Assembly: GCA_026182355.1 (NCBI GenBank)
Contig: JAPFBL010000049.1
Coordinates: forward strand, 186,001-250,000
Source: Hermatobates lingyangjiaoensis
Lineage: Eukaryota; Arthropoda; Insecta; Hemiptera; Hermatobatidae
Reading direction: 5' to 3'
Length of the DNA stretch: 64,000 bases
Both the position numbers and the translations under genes were made by a program. Below are positions 55,239-64,000 of the stretch, piece by piece. The stretch's first letter is position 1. The number at the start of each line of letters is the position of its first letter. The notes under the pieces were generated by a model. It had not been told where the DNA came from. It saw only the letters and a program-made list of their open reading frames with translations, and ran no database searches.

Positions 55239-55402
55239 CTGTTCTAAAATTGACGACAATATCAATAAGGAAAATAGTATCAGAGAGGCAATTAAAGGCA
55301 ATCCATCTAGTACTGAGATCATCGTTGAAGAATGATATGGCCACTGGGAGGATTATCAGGTTTGCCACGAGAAGCAGCAGCATACATAAATCCCAGTAAA
55401 AC
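55239..55402 (-). CDS. Ih: Ih channel (HCN family) internal exon encoding S1-S2
   Basis: This is an internal exon of the hyperpolarization-activated, cyclic nucleotide-gated cation channel, which carries the Ih pacemaker current in the plasma membrane of excitable cells. On the minus strand a pyrimidine-rich tract and TTTCAG precede the exon, and CAG/GTTAGT ends it. The 164 nt encode 54 complete residues plus one base at the start and one at the end, so the upstream intron is phase 2 and the downstream intron phase 1. The translation starts [15 protein letters not shown], continues [15 protein letters not shown], and ends [14 protein letters not shown]. The first half is hydrophobic segment S1, the middle is the extracellular S1-S2 loop, and the end is S2. 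The motif FYWDL, the TRWIAFN loop and NFRT are characteristic of animal HCN channels. No stop or frameshift is present, and codon use and GC content stand out from the flanks. The pore, S4 and cyclic-nucleotide domain must lie outside the window. The family assignment is firm; the rest of the gene is inferred. Confidence 0.93.
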
Positions 55403-55646
55403 CTGAAATTCAGACAGAAACTCTTTAAAAAAAAACTCTTTAAACAAAAAGAAAAATGTTATTAAATCTATTTCAAAATCCAAAGCTGTATCTTGAAATC
55501 TAATGACCTCTCAACTCATAATCTTCTTGAATACTTCTGACCCTGATATAGTTTTACTAATGTTTTTATATAACTATTTTGAAAATTTGTTGTGAAGTTC
55601 AATATCCGACCTTTTATAATATTCTAAAATTTTATAATAATTAGTT

Positions 55647-55776
55647 CCCAAGCACCAATCAGCACATCTTATTTCAACACAAATCATTTTTCAGCTGACC
55701 AATCCCAATTACCCAAGCACCAATCAGCACATCGTATTTCAACACAAATCATTTTTCACTGATTATAAATGAAAGT
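55647..55776. repeat. 65-bp tandem duplication
   Basis: CCCAAGCACCAATCAGCACA begins at 55647 and again at 55712. The copies, which include TATTTCAACACAAATCATTT, differ by one or two bases, so the duplication is recent. It lies about 245 bp upstream of the Ih exon acceptor. Confidence 0.9.
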
Positions 55777-56069
55777 TAAAACAGATAGTTTGGCTATTTT
55801 TTAACGAACTATTCATTTCGTTTCAATAGTGTTTGATATTTCAAAAAAAAAAAAAAATTAAAAAAAAATAAAGGACTGTAATGGTGGTGTATAGTACACC
55901 CAGAGTGACCGGCTGAAATAAATTGCTTATCTACAGCAAGGAAGGATTGGAATTGGAAATTTCTTTAGGCAATGGAAAAGTAAGTCACCTACTATTAGTA
56001 AATTTTGTTAATACCAGATCAATGTTATACTCATTGAAGTTACACTCCTATGTAGACCAAGTTTTACTC

Positions 56070-56285
56070 TCAGTGATTTGGAGAAATCTGCTCTACTGCC
56101 TTATTAAAATACCATTTATGTATAACCTGTTCCTTATTCTGATTATACGTACTTCGATATCGATATTTTGATTCGATAATATTTCTAAACAACACTGATT
56201 TTCCATAAGTAGTCATTTTAGCTCTGGTCCAATCAATATGATGATTTTCATTATATATATGCAATAATAAGGCGCTCATATGTCG
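56070..56285 (-). pseudogene. PLE GIY-YIG tail, minus strand
   Basis: On the minus strand an open stretch reads ALLLHIYNENHHIDWTRA, then KMTTYGKSVLFRNIIES. The NHHIDW and IIES motifs match the C-terminal half of the PLE endonuclease, as at 21955-22213. The rest of the protein is missing. Confidence 0.65.
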
Positions 56286-56289
56286 ACCC

Positions 56290-56578
56290 AGTATTGACGG
56301 GGGAAATAGCCTTATCTAAGTGCGACTCATTCAACGTGGGCCAGATTTCCATTTAGCCTCAGTATGAATGGTCACAGGTCATCAGTTGATCAACGCAAGC
56401 AGCTGCCTGTTACCCATCCTCCCTATTATCCATAACCTTCCCTTCAATGTGCGCTTTAGGGTCCAAACCCTGAGCCAACTCTTCAGTGATGACACCCAAT
56501 CCACTTTAAGGGATTCTGAGGAAGCCCTCATTTGGTTATTGGGTTCAAGAAATTTCCCCGGATTTATGTTAATCGGAT
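56290..56578 (+). pseudogene. PLE GIY-YIG remnant, plus strand
   Basis: Plus-strand frames read KCDSFNVGQISI, then a frame change and MVTGHQLINASSCLLPI, IHNLPFNVRFRVQTLSQLF and EEALIWLLGSRNFPGF. The order (FYVG-like motif, H-R region, F.VQ.L, SR..PG) parallels the GIY-YIG part of the frame at 37557-38063. It abuts the minus-strand remnant at 56285, so two PLE tails from different families meet here. Confidence 0.55.
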
Positions 56579-56579
56579 G

Positions 56580-58820
56580 ACTACTTCTATTTTATTATGT
56601 AACTATTTTTTGTTTCATTATGTTTTCTTTTTTAACACAACAAAACATAATGATATTTTAATACATTTTTTACATTCTATAACAATGTGATTTTTATTGA
56701 TTTTTAATTTTTACACTTCAGCATTCTACAGTTTAGTTTTTACTTGATTTTTTTCTGTTGTATTTTCATTATTACTCAATTCAGCCATAATTTTTAATTT
56801 ATGGTTTCATCTTTTCCATTCCCTTCTCTTTTATTTTCTCCCCTCCTTCTCTTAAATACTATTCTCATTTTTTCATTTGTTCGTTGTTTAAACTGGTCTA
56901 CGATGGTAATGTGACACAAAACTTACTGGCGAAGCGACGATTACAGACCAACAGTGTTGTCACATGCGTGCCCGGTGCAAGAGAAGTAAGAAAAATAAAC
57001 TAAGAATAAGTACAGACAGCAAAAAACTGAGAAATAATAATAATTAATATGACACTGAGAAAAAAAATAAAACCTAAGAGAATGGAGAACTATAATTATT
57101 ACAAAATATAATGAAAACTATTACTTCTAAAATAAATTATTTGTTAAAGTTAATAAAAACTTAAGTTGCATAAATAATAAAATTAAATAAAAGGATAAAT
57201 TAAAATACTTTTAAAGGTAGCCAGAACACTATAAAAAATAAATACAAAATAAAGCAGGTAAATAAAATAAAAAAGTTAAAAAATATATAAATAAAGAATA
57301 ATAATAAAATAATAAGAATAAAAAGTATATATCAAAAATAATAACAATAAACATATAAAAAATAAAATAATATAAAAAATGTCTAACCATTTTAAGTGAT
57401 AGAAATCACTATAGCATGTTTCTATCTTTTTTGATATTTGCTAAAATTATTTTTAGCAATCCAGTGTAACAGCATGTTGTTCAACAGATATTGAGGCACT
57501 ATATATCAATTTAATTATGGCAATTTCAGCATGAAATAATGACTTAGACTATTTTTATCGAGATGTACAAAAAAACTATCCATGTGTCTGATTGTAATCA
57601 GAAAGTGCTGTAGTCTCCAGGAAAGTACGTAAGAAAAGCTTTAGTACGATGGAATGTTTGAAACAGACGTTCAAACTCAGTACAAGCTCTGGTTCAAAAA
57701 TTATTATGCCATAACTAAAGCTCTAATTATAGCAAACTTAAAGTGAAGTTAAAGTTATATTTGTTGGTTGAAATAAATAAAATGCATTTAAAACTTATTA
57801 TTCATTTATTGTCATAAAAGTTTTACAATCAAGGAATATTCCACTAAATAGAGTTCTCTACGGACCTTAAACCACGTTTTAAAATATTTATTATATGTTT
57901 TAATTTACTTTTATTTCACTTGAATAAAAAAAATATTAATATTTTTATTAGCAGACTGTCTGTTACTGTACAAATGTACGTTGTTATATATTTCGTTTTA
58001 ATAACATATTCATAAATATAATTCAAATATAGTTATAAAAATAATTATGTATGGAGATATCCTTTTTCTACCTCGTAGCTAAGTCTTAAAATATTTACTA
58101 AATAATCATTCTTTAAAAATATTCACAAGAATTGCAAGATGAAGTGATAATGACCTTAGTTCGTTGAGTGCCGCAGGTTTAAACCAACAACTTATGAACT
58201 ACACTCCATACAGAACTAATCCTACCAATAAATCTTAATGCCATAAGTTTTAAGTGGCCTTATACTCCTTGAAATTTTCCCAGTACTTTTCATCCGTTCA
58301 AAATAGCACATGATATATAATAAAAAAAATGTCACATTGAATAAATTTAATCATATATGGATGACAACTTTTAATATATGAAGGATTTCGAAAATTATGA
58401 TCATTAGGACTGTCTTTTGTTTGAAGCCCTTGTAGAATTGTATTTTATAGTGCAAAATTTACTTTCAGTTAATATTTCATTTTCTATATTACTGTTTTTT
58501 AAATGAATCAGTGTCTGAATTAGGTTACTTGGAATAATAATATTATTATGAATTGAATAATTCATTGGTGTTGCTCAGAAGTCTTGCGATAAAATTATTA
58601 CCAGATTTGACATTTACCGTCAAACCTGTTTTTTGATCTAAAGTTAGTTTCAAGAATATTTTTACATATTTACCCATATTCTTCTTTTTGGGCATGTGAC
58701 TGTTCTATTGAAGACAATAGTTCAGACAATAGTTTCTCTGTATAACGCTGGTTATGACTTATGTATATCTAATTCTAATGTATTATATTCCCTATAATAA
58801 TGAACATAATTTTTTTTTGA
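56580..58820. other. AT-rich stretch without recognised features
   Basis: A very A-rich part (57000-57400) consists of AATAAAATA-type simple sequence. No genes were recognised. Confidence 0.45.
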
Positions 58821-59095
58821 GGGATAGTTTAGCTGAGTGGTTAACGTACTCGCCTCTGGTCTGGAGGTCCGGGGTTCGATACCCATCTGGCCCTCGATTT
58901 ATTCACGCGGGAGGTGATTAAATCTGAGTACGTCATCTCTCTGAGAGGACGTTAAGCCTTCATTCCCGAGCCTGTACGATGGCAGGTACTCGTTAAAGAT
59001 CCCTACTTAAAATGTACTTGAGTTAGACAAAATTTAGGATTCCCTACATAGCATCACCGATCAAACGAAATGCGGGTTATCACCAACTAGGGAAT
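58821..59095 (+). mobile_element. tRNA-derived SINE with intact tRNA-like head
   Basis: The head has an A box region TTTAGCTGAGTGGTTAACG (58828-58846) and a B box GGGTTCGATACCC (58872-58884), the internal RNA polymerase III promoter. An anticodon-like stem CCTC/GAGG with a 7-nt loop reading GTC in the centre suggests a tRNA-Asp origin. The body (TTTATTCACGCGGGAGGTGA, GAGCCTGTACGATGGCAGGT, ACTCGTTAAAGATCCCTAC, GTTAGACAAAATTTAGGA) matches the copies at 22651 and 24185. The usual 3' CAACCTAACC end is missing. Confidence 0.85.
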
Positions 59096-60056
59096 CAGTT
59101 TAAACAATAAAAAAAAACAACATAATTTTTAGTTCTGTATTATTTTTTGTTATGTATAATTTCATTTAAGTTTTAATTTCATTAAAATTGTTCCTACATA
59201 TTATGTTTCCATTAAAATTTATTTTTCACTAACTTGGCAAGGTTTTAGGTTTTATCAAATATTCTGTCGGAGTTAGTTGTTGTTGTGGGTTCCTAATTAT
59301 AGGTCAGTAGTTACTAGGGTATTGAGTCAGTAAATCGTTTGATCAGTACAGCCACTAAAATGCTATTGAATTCGACACTGATATTTAGATGTGGTGACCT
59401 TAAGGTCTGTACCGTTCATACCCTTCTCTGTAGTGTAGGCTGTATTGATTGTAAGCAAAAACATTCCTTGCTAATTACAATTTTCTTTTTAATGTATATT
59501 TGGAGGCCATTTAATGTTTTTACTGTGAGATATATTCAGTTTTTATTTTAGTGGAAATGATAGTTACATCATTAATTCAACACCATTTTTAAATGATATT
59601 TTAAAATTTGTTTACAGTGTTTACATTTTTTACCAGATAAAATGCGTCGTTAACTTTACGAAATCAACTATGGCAAGTTGACAATATTCTTGCTGAAAAT
59701 GTTGTTTATGATTTTATGGAGACCGTAATGCTTAATATCTCTTAGATTTTCTTTATCTGCAGAACCACTTTCACAAATAAACGATGACCAGTCTTCGGAC
59801 TATCTTATAATGGTTGTAATATTATTATGATAATGTAATGTATATATCATAGAATATTTCAATAACATGCAATAATATATATAATACAGCAAAAATTATC
59901 TGCATTATAAGTATGCTTGCTGTAATATAGTAGGACATAACTATATCTATAATACTTTAACTACTTCTAATCTTTATTAGTTACTTCATTATTTGTTCAA
60001 CATACGCTTGTTCAATACATTATATTTTGAAATGATATTGCAGGTTGTGGAGAATA
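59096..60056. other. AT-rich stretch without recognised features
   Basis: No coding sequence or repeat was recognised. Confidence 0.4.
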
Positions 60057-60058
60057 TA

Positions 60059-60656
60059 CAGGGTGATTGAAAAGTAACTCCCTATTTTAAAATAAATACA
60101 ATTTATTCAAATGCTATATCATTCTTCGCAATACCATGAATGTCGAAAGGTACCTCGCTATGTTAAAAGATGAAATTTGCCAATTATCAGTGCTTGGGAA
60201 AATATTGAAGAATTGATTTTCATGCAAGATGGAGCTCCTCCACACTTTGCTATTGTTGTTCGTGAATGGCTAAATGCTCAGTTTCCTGGAAGATGGATGG
60301 GTCGTCGCGGTTCACACGAATGGCCGGCCAGAAGTCCTGACTTAACACCCTGCGACTTTTTTTCTCTGGGGTTGGCTGAAAGAGGAAGTCTACTCAACCA
60401 AACCAAGAAATTTGGAAGAACTTGAAGGGCGAATACGAGAAGTTATGATTTCCATCCCACAGGAGTTTTTGCGAAATCAGTTGATGCGATTCCTGGTCGA
60501 CTTGAGAAGCTGGTGGCAAATAAAGGCGCCCATATCGAATTTTAAATAAAACCCCATGCATTATACTTCCTTCTCATATTCATTAATTGTAGAAATTATA
60601 TTTTAAAAATAAATTATAGTTTTTTTAAAATAGGGAGTTACTTTTCAACCACCCTG
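60059..60656 (+). mobile_element. Tc1/mariner DD41D-type element, deletion derivative (598 bp)
   Basis: Terminal inverted repeats of about 32 bp start CAGGGTGATTGAAAAGTAAC and end with the inverse GTTACTTTTCAACCACCCTG. TA flanks both sides. It contains only the 3' part of a transposase gene. Confidence 0.9.
60177..60545 (+). pseudogene. DD41D transposase C-terminal remnant
   Basis: The frame reads ENIEELIFMQDGAPPHFA, then EWLNAQFPGRWMGRRGS and EWPARSPDLTPCDFF. From D in MQDGAPPH to D in TPCDFF there are 41 intervening residues, the spacing of the rosa-like DD41D group of Tc1/mariner elements. After a frameshift near 60365 the text continues WLKEEVYSTKPRNLEELEG, then IREVMISIPQEFL and ends GAHIEF. 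The DNA-binding domain and first catalytic D are missing. It is inactive. Confidence 0.8.
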
Positions 60657-62330
60657 TATATATCAAGTTTGAACCTAATTGGTAAAATTGATGACAGTAA
60701 TAACAGATTTTTTCTTTTTGGCAATTATAAGCAAGGAAAGTACATAATCGAACTTTTAATATTATAGCAGTGTGCCTTGTGAGAAATGGGAAATTTTTTT
60801 TGTGTTCTACACATGTTATTAATACCAGATTATTCAACTTATTTGAGACAAATCATTACATGTTAGTTATTAACATTGTCAGGTATTTTTGAATTAATAC
60901 TTTCTGGGAATGTGGAAACAGTATATATTTTGTATAAGGAGGAATGAAATCAATGTGACGCTTTACATGATGATGATTATTCTCTAAATTTACTGTATGA
61001 GAGATTAGTATATTACATTATAAATTGAAAAAAAAGACATACTTTATTTAATTTTATACATTTAAACATTAGTTCCTGTAATTAATAAATTATGCATCAC
61101 TTTATAATAACAGAATTTTGCATGCAACTCTCGCACATTTTTTTTTTAAATATTGGTACATATAAATCATAGTATTTTACATTGTATGATAAAGTATCAT
61201 AAAATCTATTTTATTTTATAAATAAAATAAACTGCATCTATTTATTTTATATTATAAATTACAGATAATAGTAATGTCAGTGAATTACAAGTTACATAAA
61301 ATGTTAATAGGGGACCAGAAAAAGAGATTATAATGAAGAAAAATCATCATGCTGGGTTGAAGAATAAAATCTCGGTCAATTTATTGTTATTATCCAGTTA
61401 CTAGGAGCAATTGGGATTAAGAGATAATAGTTTTCATTGTATGACTGAATAAGGGGAGAAATAAATGAGCGCGAGCCGGAGCGGCGACGCGTATCTGGAG
61501 CTATTCTTCCCTCCTAGCACAGTGGTATTGTTCACCTGTTAAGGTGATCACTCCATCGGCGTCCGCCTTACCTCTCCTCTCATCTCCACGCCCTATCTCC
61601 CTTAATCATTACAATTTTCTTCAATATCAAGCCTTCAATTGCTTAGCATTTAATTTCGACTTCAATTCAAATACTGGCAACAGCACCATTAGTCTTTTGT
61701 AAACCCAGATTGTTTTTTTTATCTGTAGAATATTTCAACAGAATTATAAAACGGTTGATACGTTAACTTTTTCATTTAATATAAAATAATATAAACTTCA
61801 CTTTTACTTTTAAAATATCTTTTGAGGATATACGAAAATTTTCTAACCATCGATTTATTATAAGTAAATAGTGGAGTTTACCATATTTTAAATGAGAAAT
61901 AAGATTCTAAAATGTAATTAAAACTACCTAAAAGTTCTGTATGAAAAATTTAAGTGTTTTAATTAAAATCAAATGTATTGTGTTTGGTTAAGAGGTGTAG
62001 CTGATCTTGATCTGAATTGAACAATGAATTCAGAGTTATTAACAATTAACTCAGTAGTATATTTTGAAATAGCTGTCATCTAAAATTATTCTGTCTAATG
62101 GGCAATAGATTTTTTTCAAGCAACAGTGCTAGAAGTTAGCCTGTTATATTTAGAGAGTCAGGTGTTTCCAAATCTACCAAAAGCGTGAAACGTCAAACAA
62201 TTTTATTAGCATATTAATTAAAAATTGTTTGTAATTTTTGCTACACGATTAAGTTTACCTTTAATGCGGTATGTTCTATTGTTTGTCCATGTTTTTTTAA
62301 AGTCAACTCCAAAGTCTTATGCAATATATA
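60657..62330. other. AT-rich stretch with one GC-rich islet
   Basis: Apart from the islet at 61463-61612, no features were recognised. Confidence 0.4.
61463..61612. other. GC-rich islet of unknown nature
   Basis: About 150 bp with much higher GC than its surroundings, including GAGCGCGAGCCGGAGCGGCG, CACAGTGGTATTGTTCACCT and CATCGGCGTCCGCC. It contains the small palindrome TCACCTGTTAAGGTGA. No frame gives a recognisable protein and no other copy was seen in the window. It might be a conserved intronic regulatory element of Ih, an alternative first exon or an unidentified transposon piece. Confidence 0.35.
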
Positions 62331-62339
62331 GCTTCATTA

Positions 62340-62908
62340 GAGCGTTTTGTGAGACAAATCCATCATACCATGGAAAGTTACAGAAATTTATGTTCACTGG
62401 CAGTCATTTTTTACATGTAAAAATATTATTGCTCTTATATCTCATATAAGTGAACAAATTATTTAAATATTCCCATTATACTTCTAAATATCAATTTTAT
62501 GTCAGTGGATTCAGTCAAAAAAATTTTTAGTCAATCTAAACTATGTAAACAAATATTCGAGAAACTTTCAGATTGAATTATAAGTCAAAAGTTTACATTT
62601 TATTGAAACCAAAATTCTGTTGTTTTAAAAATGTAAATACATTGTTCTTTCATTGCTTTGTAGCCTCAAAGAGATAATCCCGAAATTTAGAGACTCTATG
62701 AATTAGTTGGTTAGGAGAAAAAACAGGTTTTTGGAAAAAATAGTGACTTTCCCATCATACATAATTGCTCCGAAATTATAGGGCTCATCTACACTATGGG
62801 ATCCATTTTTTTCTAAATCATCAATTTGAACCATCAAAGATTCTGGACGTAGCGTAGCGTGTCCACAATCTTTGGACACTACACACCCACACACTCACTC
62901 ACCCACCA

Positions 62909-62968
<60 letters not shown>

Positions 62969-63095
62969 ACACACACACACACCATCAAAAAAACTTCATA
63001 AAACGACTTCTGGGACGTCAAAACATGTAATCGCGTCAAAATCTCCAGTTCGATTTTTTTCATGATCATTATACTTTACTTATGGTAATGTAAAA
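62340..63095 (+). repeat. Family R dispersed repeat, copy 4, with (CA)n
   Basis: It starts GAGACAAATCCATCATACC and passes AAATATCAATTTTATGTCAG, GACTTTCCCATCATACATAA, CATCAAAGATTCTGGACGTA, the CA tract and ACGACTTCTGGGACGTCAAA. It ends CGATTTTTTTCATGATC, ACTTTACTTATGGTAATG. It is the most complete copy with copy 2. Confidence 0.6.
62879..62982. repeat. (CA)n microsatellite inside family R
   Basis: A CA tract with CCCACACACTCACTCACCCAC at its start, the same position and context as in copy 1. Confidence 0.95.
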
Positions 63096-64000
63096 CATTG
63101 TATATCAATTGTCAACTCAGTGATATGTGTCACGCCTTCTTGACTCAACAACCTCAGAAATCATTTAGACATATCATACAGCATTACTCATGAATTTACG
63201 ACTCATAGCTGCAAAAAACAAATAACTACAGGGTGGCTTAATTATTTAACACCTTATATGCTCCTAAAAAATAAGTAAGATAGAGTACTACTATATACTA
63301 CATTAGTTGAACAGGGCAACTACAAAGTCCCTTTGAGTGGTTTAATAATTTTGCTATTCAAACTTCTTCTATAATTCTGTATTTTCAAATTTCTTAATCT
63401 TACTGCATTAATAAATTTGAGATATATATTTTAGTTATTACAAAGTAATTGGATATTCGGAAGCAATAAATCATACAATTAGGAAGGCATGCTTAATTAG
63501 TTTTCAATATTTGTGAATGGCAGACAGGAGTTAGTTAAAAAACAAGGAAGATGTGATCTATGGAGTTATACACAGAAACATGATATTGCACCTTTCAATG
63601 AAACTCTCACAAGTAGAGAAAAGTAGAAACTCGAGGTAAATATTCAACTGTTTATGACATAGTTACTCCTCTGATATCATTTTACTGATCAGGCAACGTT
63701 AACGTTGAAGAGGAACCAACAACAATATGCTATGATTTGGGTATCAAAACATTTTGTACAACTGATCTGGACCCCTACTGGTGTATTAAGATTACGAGCA
63801 AAAAAAAGATTAAAATATATGAGCAATATTATTTAAATTGTACTATTGTTTATAAATACTTTATTTACATCATGATCGCAATGTTATATTATGATTTCAT
63901 TAAATATTAAATTCAAAGAAATCTTTGTGAAATAGATGTTCTGTATGGATAACATTGAAAAATTGTTAAAAGTCCAGTTAATTATAATAAATTTATTCTC
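63096..64000. other. AT-rich stretch with one possible transposon end
   Basis: CTACAGGGTGGCTTAATTAT at about 63226 resembles a Tc1/mariner terminal repeat after TA-like sequence, but no matching end is in the window. Nothing else was recognised. Confidence 0.4.

Larger units (their letters stand above)
55403..64000 (-). other. Ih: Intron of Ih/HCN gene upstream of the S1-S2 exon (at least 8.6 kb)
   Basis: The exon begins after an AG acceptor whose pyrimidine tract lies at about 55405-55450 on the plus strand. The preceding exon should end with codons for the conserved HCN sequence just before FYWDL, and it was not found up to 64000. The stretch holds PLE scraps, a SINE, a DD41D transposon and a family R repeat. 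Confidence 0.55.

Noticed and set aside
55923..56171. 82-codon frame with NTRSMLYSLKLHSYVDQV
   Set aside because: It vaguely recalls the start of a LINE endonuclease, but the match is too short and lacks other motifs.
58821..58895. Functional tRNA-Asp gene
   Set aside because: A and B boxes and an anticodon-like arm are present, but the acceptor ends do not pair and the SINE body continues without a break.
63226..63250. Tc1/mariner terminal repeat (CAGGGTGGCTTAATTAT)
   Set aside because: No matching inverted end within the window, so a complete element cannot be supported.

Overview
This window looks like arthropod, most probably insect, nuclear DNA. It is strongly AT-rich, has almost no protein-coding content, and is crowded with decayed transposons, satellites and microsatellites. 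No rRNA, no functional tRNA, no CRISPR array and no bacterial-style operon is visible.

One host coding exon is clear: 55239-55402 on the minus strand, 164 nt with good splice signals on both sides. It encodes 54 residues ([10 protein letters not shown]...NFRT) that match transmembrane segments S1-S2 of the hyperpolarization-activated cyclic nucleotide-gated channel (the insect Ih/HCN gene). I found no other exon, so nearly everything else is best read as intron of this gene: at least 55 kb downstream of the exon and at least 8.6 kb upstream of it.

The introns hold the following. (1) Remnants of many Penelope-like elements (PLEs): GIY-YIG coding remnants at 21.95-22.5, 37.56-38.06 and 56.07-56.58 kb, a weaker one near 42.5 kb, and many short terminal (pLTR-like) pieces, often next to (TA)n tracts and often in inverted pairs that form long hairpins. 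(2) Tc1/mariner relatives: a foldback mariner (2301-3195), an internally deleted mariner (12062-12985), a DD41D element (60059-60656), a mariner scrap (about 42.15 kb) and a 259-bp MITE (7242-7500). (3) A decayed hAT element of the GTF2IRD2/Charlie type (about 17.69-18.89 kb). (4) A decayed Helitron helicase with a CTGG 3' end (28.2-29.4 kb). (5) Four copies or pieces of a tRNA-derived SINE. (6) A dispersed family of about 1 kb (called family R here) that carries a (CA)n or (GGGT)n block. (7) Two satellite arrays (74-bp units at 13.4 kb, about 65-bp units at 51.6-53.2 kb) and a diffuse CATAGT-rich tract at 18.9-19.8 kb.

The most interesting signal is a set of hammerhead-ribozyme-like motifs in the PLE ends. 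At least seven well-preserved copies from four or five sequence families share one layout: stem I, CUGANGA, one extra nucleotide, stem II beginning G and ending C (U in one family), GAAA, a 2-4 nt palindrome, U, then A, C or U, then the stem I partner. The stem sequences differ between families while pairing is kept, which suggests selection on RNA structure. The one-nucleotide insertion after CUGANGA departs from the textbook core and recurs in every copy.
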